From the NCBI GenBank assembly GCA_015494245.1, contig WGBN01000381.1, positions 1 to 5,454 of the forward strand: DNA of 5,454 nt. The letters run 5' to 3'. A program made the position numbers and the translations under genes. Positions 4,107 through 5,454 of this stretch are shown here, piece after piece. The notes under the pieces are model-generated. The model was not told where the DNA came from, ran no database searches, and saw nothing but the letters and a program-made list of their open reading frames with translations. The DNA is from Saprospiraceae bacterium (GTDB lineage Bacteria; Bacteroidota; Bacteroidia; Chitinophagales; Saprospiraceae). Positions within the stretch are counted from its first letter, which is position 1. Each line of letters begins with the position of its first letter.

Positions 4107-5454
4107 ATGAAAAAGAATATCCTTCGCTTATTCGCATTTGTGCTCTTTTCGGGCCTGTTTTACGCCCTGGCCTGCACGCCCAAAACGGCCCAAAAAACAG
4201 AGGAGACAGAAACCGAAGAAACGCAAACCCCTGTGGAAGAAGAACCCCGCCCAACGCCCTGTAAAATGTTCCGCGATGCGGAAGACCCCGATCTCGCAGA
4301 GACGGACTATGTGCTGTACCGCGATGCCATCAAGCTGGGCAACTGGAATGAGGCTTTTCCCTACTGGCGACGCGTCTTTGAAGAAGCTCCCGCTGCCGAT
4401 GGCAAGCGCACCACCGTTTTTAAAGATGGCGTAAAGCTCTTCAGCCTCCTCGTGCAGGAAGCTCCGGATACAGCTCAAAAAACAGCCTATATAGACACCA
4501 TCATGATGATCTACGACAAGATGGACGAATGCTATCACGAAGGCGGGCGGGTAACAGGCCTCAAAGCCTTTGACCTCTACTACAAATTCCCCTACTACAA
4601 ATCCAAAAGAGAAATCTATGAGCTGTTCAAAAAATCCATGGAATTGGATGGCGATACGGCCCGCTACTTCATCATCAACCCCTTTACGGCCCTGCTGGTA
4701 GAGCTGTATCAAAAAGGCGAAGTCAGCATGGATGAAGCCCGGCACGACCAGGAAATCATCCGCCAATCCGTCGAGCATGGCCTGGCGAATTGCAAAGATG
4801 ATTGCGAACACTGGCGCATCGTCGAGCAATACGCCATCAACCGCCTGAAAGATTTTGAAACCGTCAAGGGATTCTACGATTGCGAGTACTACAAAAAGGA
4901 GTACTACCAGGAATTCCTGGAAAATCCCGACGACTGCGATGCCATACGCACCGTCTATAGCCGCCTCATCTGGGGAGGCTGCTCTCCCGATGATCCCGAA
5001 GTCAAGGAAGTACTCAAGGCAGGCAATACCAAATGCGTGGAGACGAAGTCGCTTCTTCGTAGAGCCTGGGATGAGCTACGCAAAGGAAACTATAAAGGAG
5101 CCCTCGACCTCTTCCAGCAGGCCGCCGACGAGGAAAACGACCCTCAGGAAAAGGCCAAGATATATCTCACCATGGCCAAGGTCTATTACGCCCATCTGCG
5201 CAACTTCCCCCGTGCGCGGCAATTTGCACGTCTCGCTCTGAAGTATCGGCCCAAGTGGGGAGAACCCTACCTGCTCATCGGCCAGCTCTACGCCTCCAGC
5301 GGCCCCCTCTGTGGCCCGGGTCGCGGCTGGGACAGCCAAGTGGTCGTATGGGTCGCCATAGACCAATGGAAAAAGGCCAAGGCCGTAGATCCCTCCGTAG
5401 CCGGCAAGGCCAATAAGTACATCAAAAAATACTCCCAATACATGCCCTCCATAG
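4107..5454 (+). CDS. Exported TPR-repeat protein, partial at 3' end
   Basis: The reading frame is open from ATG 4107 to the window edge: 449 residues with no stop, so the C-terminus is missing. Residues 1-22 form a signal peptide (KK, hydrophobic core, YALA) before Cys23. The site could be a lipobox with an unusual ALAC sequence, followed by the disordered T/E/P-rich tether at 27-51 typical of lipoproteins, or an AxA site for signal peptidase I. The body is helical. A TPR-like unit lies near 66-97 (DAIKLGNWNEAFPYWRRVFEEAP), and clearer TPRs at about 314-347 (LRKGNYKGALDLFQQAA) and 349-382 (AKVYYAHLRNFPRARQFARL), running into WGEPYLLIGQLYASSG. Then come LCGPG and KAKAVDPSVA. This end resembles, from memory, an uncharacterised Bacteroidota TPR family that continues about 25-35 residues past YSQYMPS. 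TPRs usually bind protein partners; the partner is unknown. Ten cysteines are present, including Cys23. Its own TATCTTTG promoter suggests independent transcription. Confidence 0.88.
   Translation, partial: MKKNILRLFAFVLFSGLFYALACTPKTAQKTEETETEETQTPVEEEPRPTPCKMFRDAEDPDLAETDYVLYRDAIKLGNWNEAFPYWRRVFEEAPAADGKRTTVFKDGVKLFSLLVQEAPDTAQKTAYIDTIMMIYDKMDECYHEGGRVTGLKAFDLYYKFPYYKSKREIYELFKKSMELDGDTARYFIINPFTALLVELYQKGEVSMDEARHDQEIIRQSVEHGLANCKDDCEHWRIVEQYAINRLKDFETVKGFYDCEYYKKEYYQEFLENPDDCDAIRTVYSRLIWGGCSPDDPEVKEVLKAGNTKCVETKSLLRRAWDELRKGNYKGALDLFQQAADEENDPQEKAKIYLTMAKVYYAHLRNFPRARQFARLALKYRPKWGEPYLLIGQLYASSGPLCGPGRGWDSQVVVWVAIDQWKKAKAVDPSVAGKANKYIKKYSQYMPSI

Noticed and set aside
4128..4829. 233-codon minus-strand frame opposite the TPR gene
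   Set aside because: The plus strand encodes a signal peptide and TPR motifs continuous to the window edge; the mirror frame is rich in F, V and G with no domain.
5035..5066. GGAGACGAAG...CTTCTTCGTAGAG, resembling a degenerate copy of the GAGACG palindrome inside the TPR gene
   Set aside because: Only a 6-bp stem (ACGAAG/CTTCGT) is exact, it lies in frame in plausible helical coding sequence, and chance is an adequate explanation.

Overview
The window looks like ordinary Bacteroidota chromosome. Three of the four genes are preceded by a TAnnTTTG box, the -7 element typical of that phylum, and their start codons lack strong Shine-Dalgarno sequences. The proteins also read as Bacteroidota: an outer-membrane protein with a signal peptide ending in SAQ, a RuvB, and an exported TPR protein of a type I recall from that phylum. 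Base composition is moderate to GC-rich inside genes and AT/GT-rich between them. A Saprospiria-like member is possible, but the sequence alone cannot settle this.

Layout, left to right. Bases 1-165 hold no certain gene; a reading frame ending at 122 could be the tail of a rightward gene. A strong hairpin with T-tracts on both strands (166-208) ends the leftward outer-membrane beta-barrel gene (231-1031). A 68-bp gap with a large inverted repeat separates this from icd (1100-2365, leftward), an NADP-type isocitrate dehydrogenase. A 169-bp divergent promoter region follows, with one TACCTTTG box facing each way, and then ruvB (2535-3560, rightward), the Holliday junction branch-migration motor.

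The 546 bp from 3561 to 4106 contain no convincing gene but are full of repeats: decayed and perfect GTTTAGY heptamer arrays, a GGACAGAC hairpin, a perfect 28-bp palindrome, and 16-bp CGTCACG-type direct repeats. The last of these run into the promoter of the next gene. That gene (4107 to the right edge, rightward) encodes an exported TPR protein and is cut off by the window end.

The genes do not form an obvious pathway: central carbon metabolism, recombination, and two envelope proteins of unknown role. No CRISPR array, tRNA, rRNA, transposase or defence system was seen. The part most worth following up is the repeat-packed intergenic region, especially the palindromes and the repeats abutting the TPR-gene promoter.
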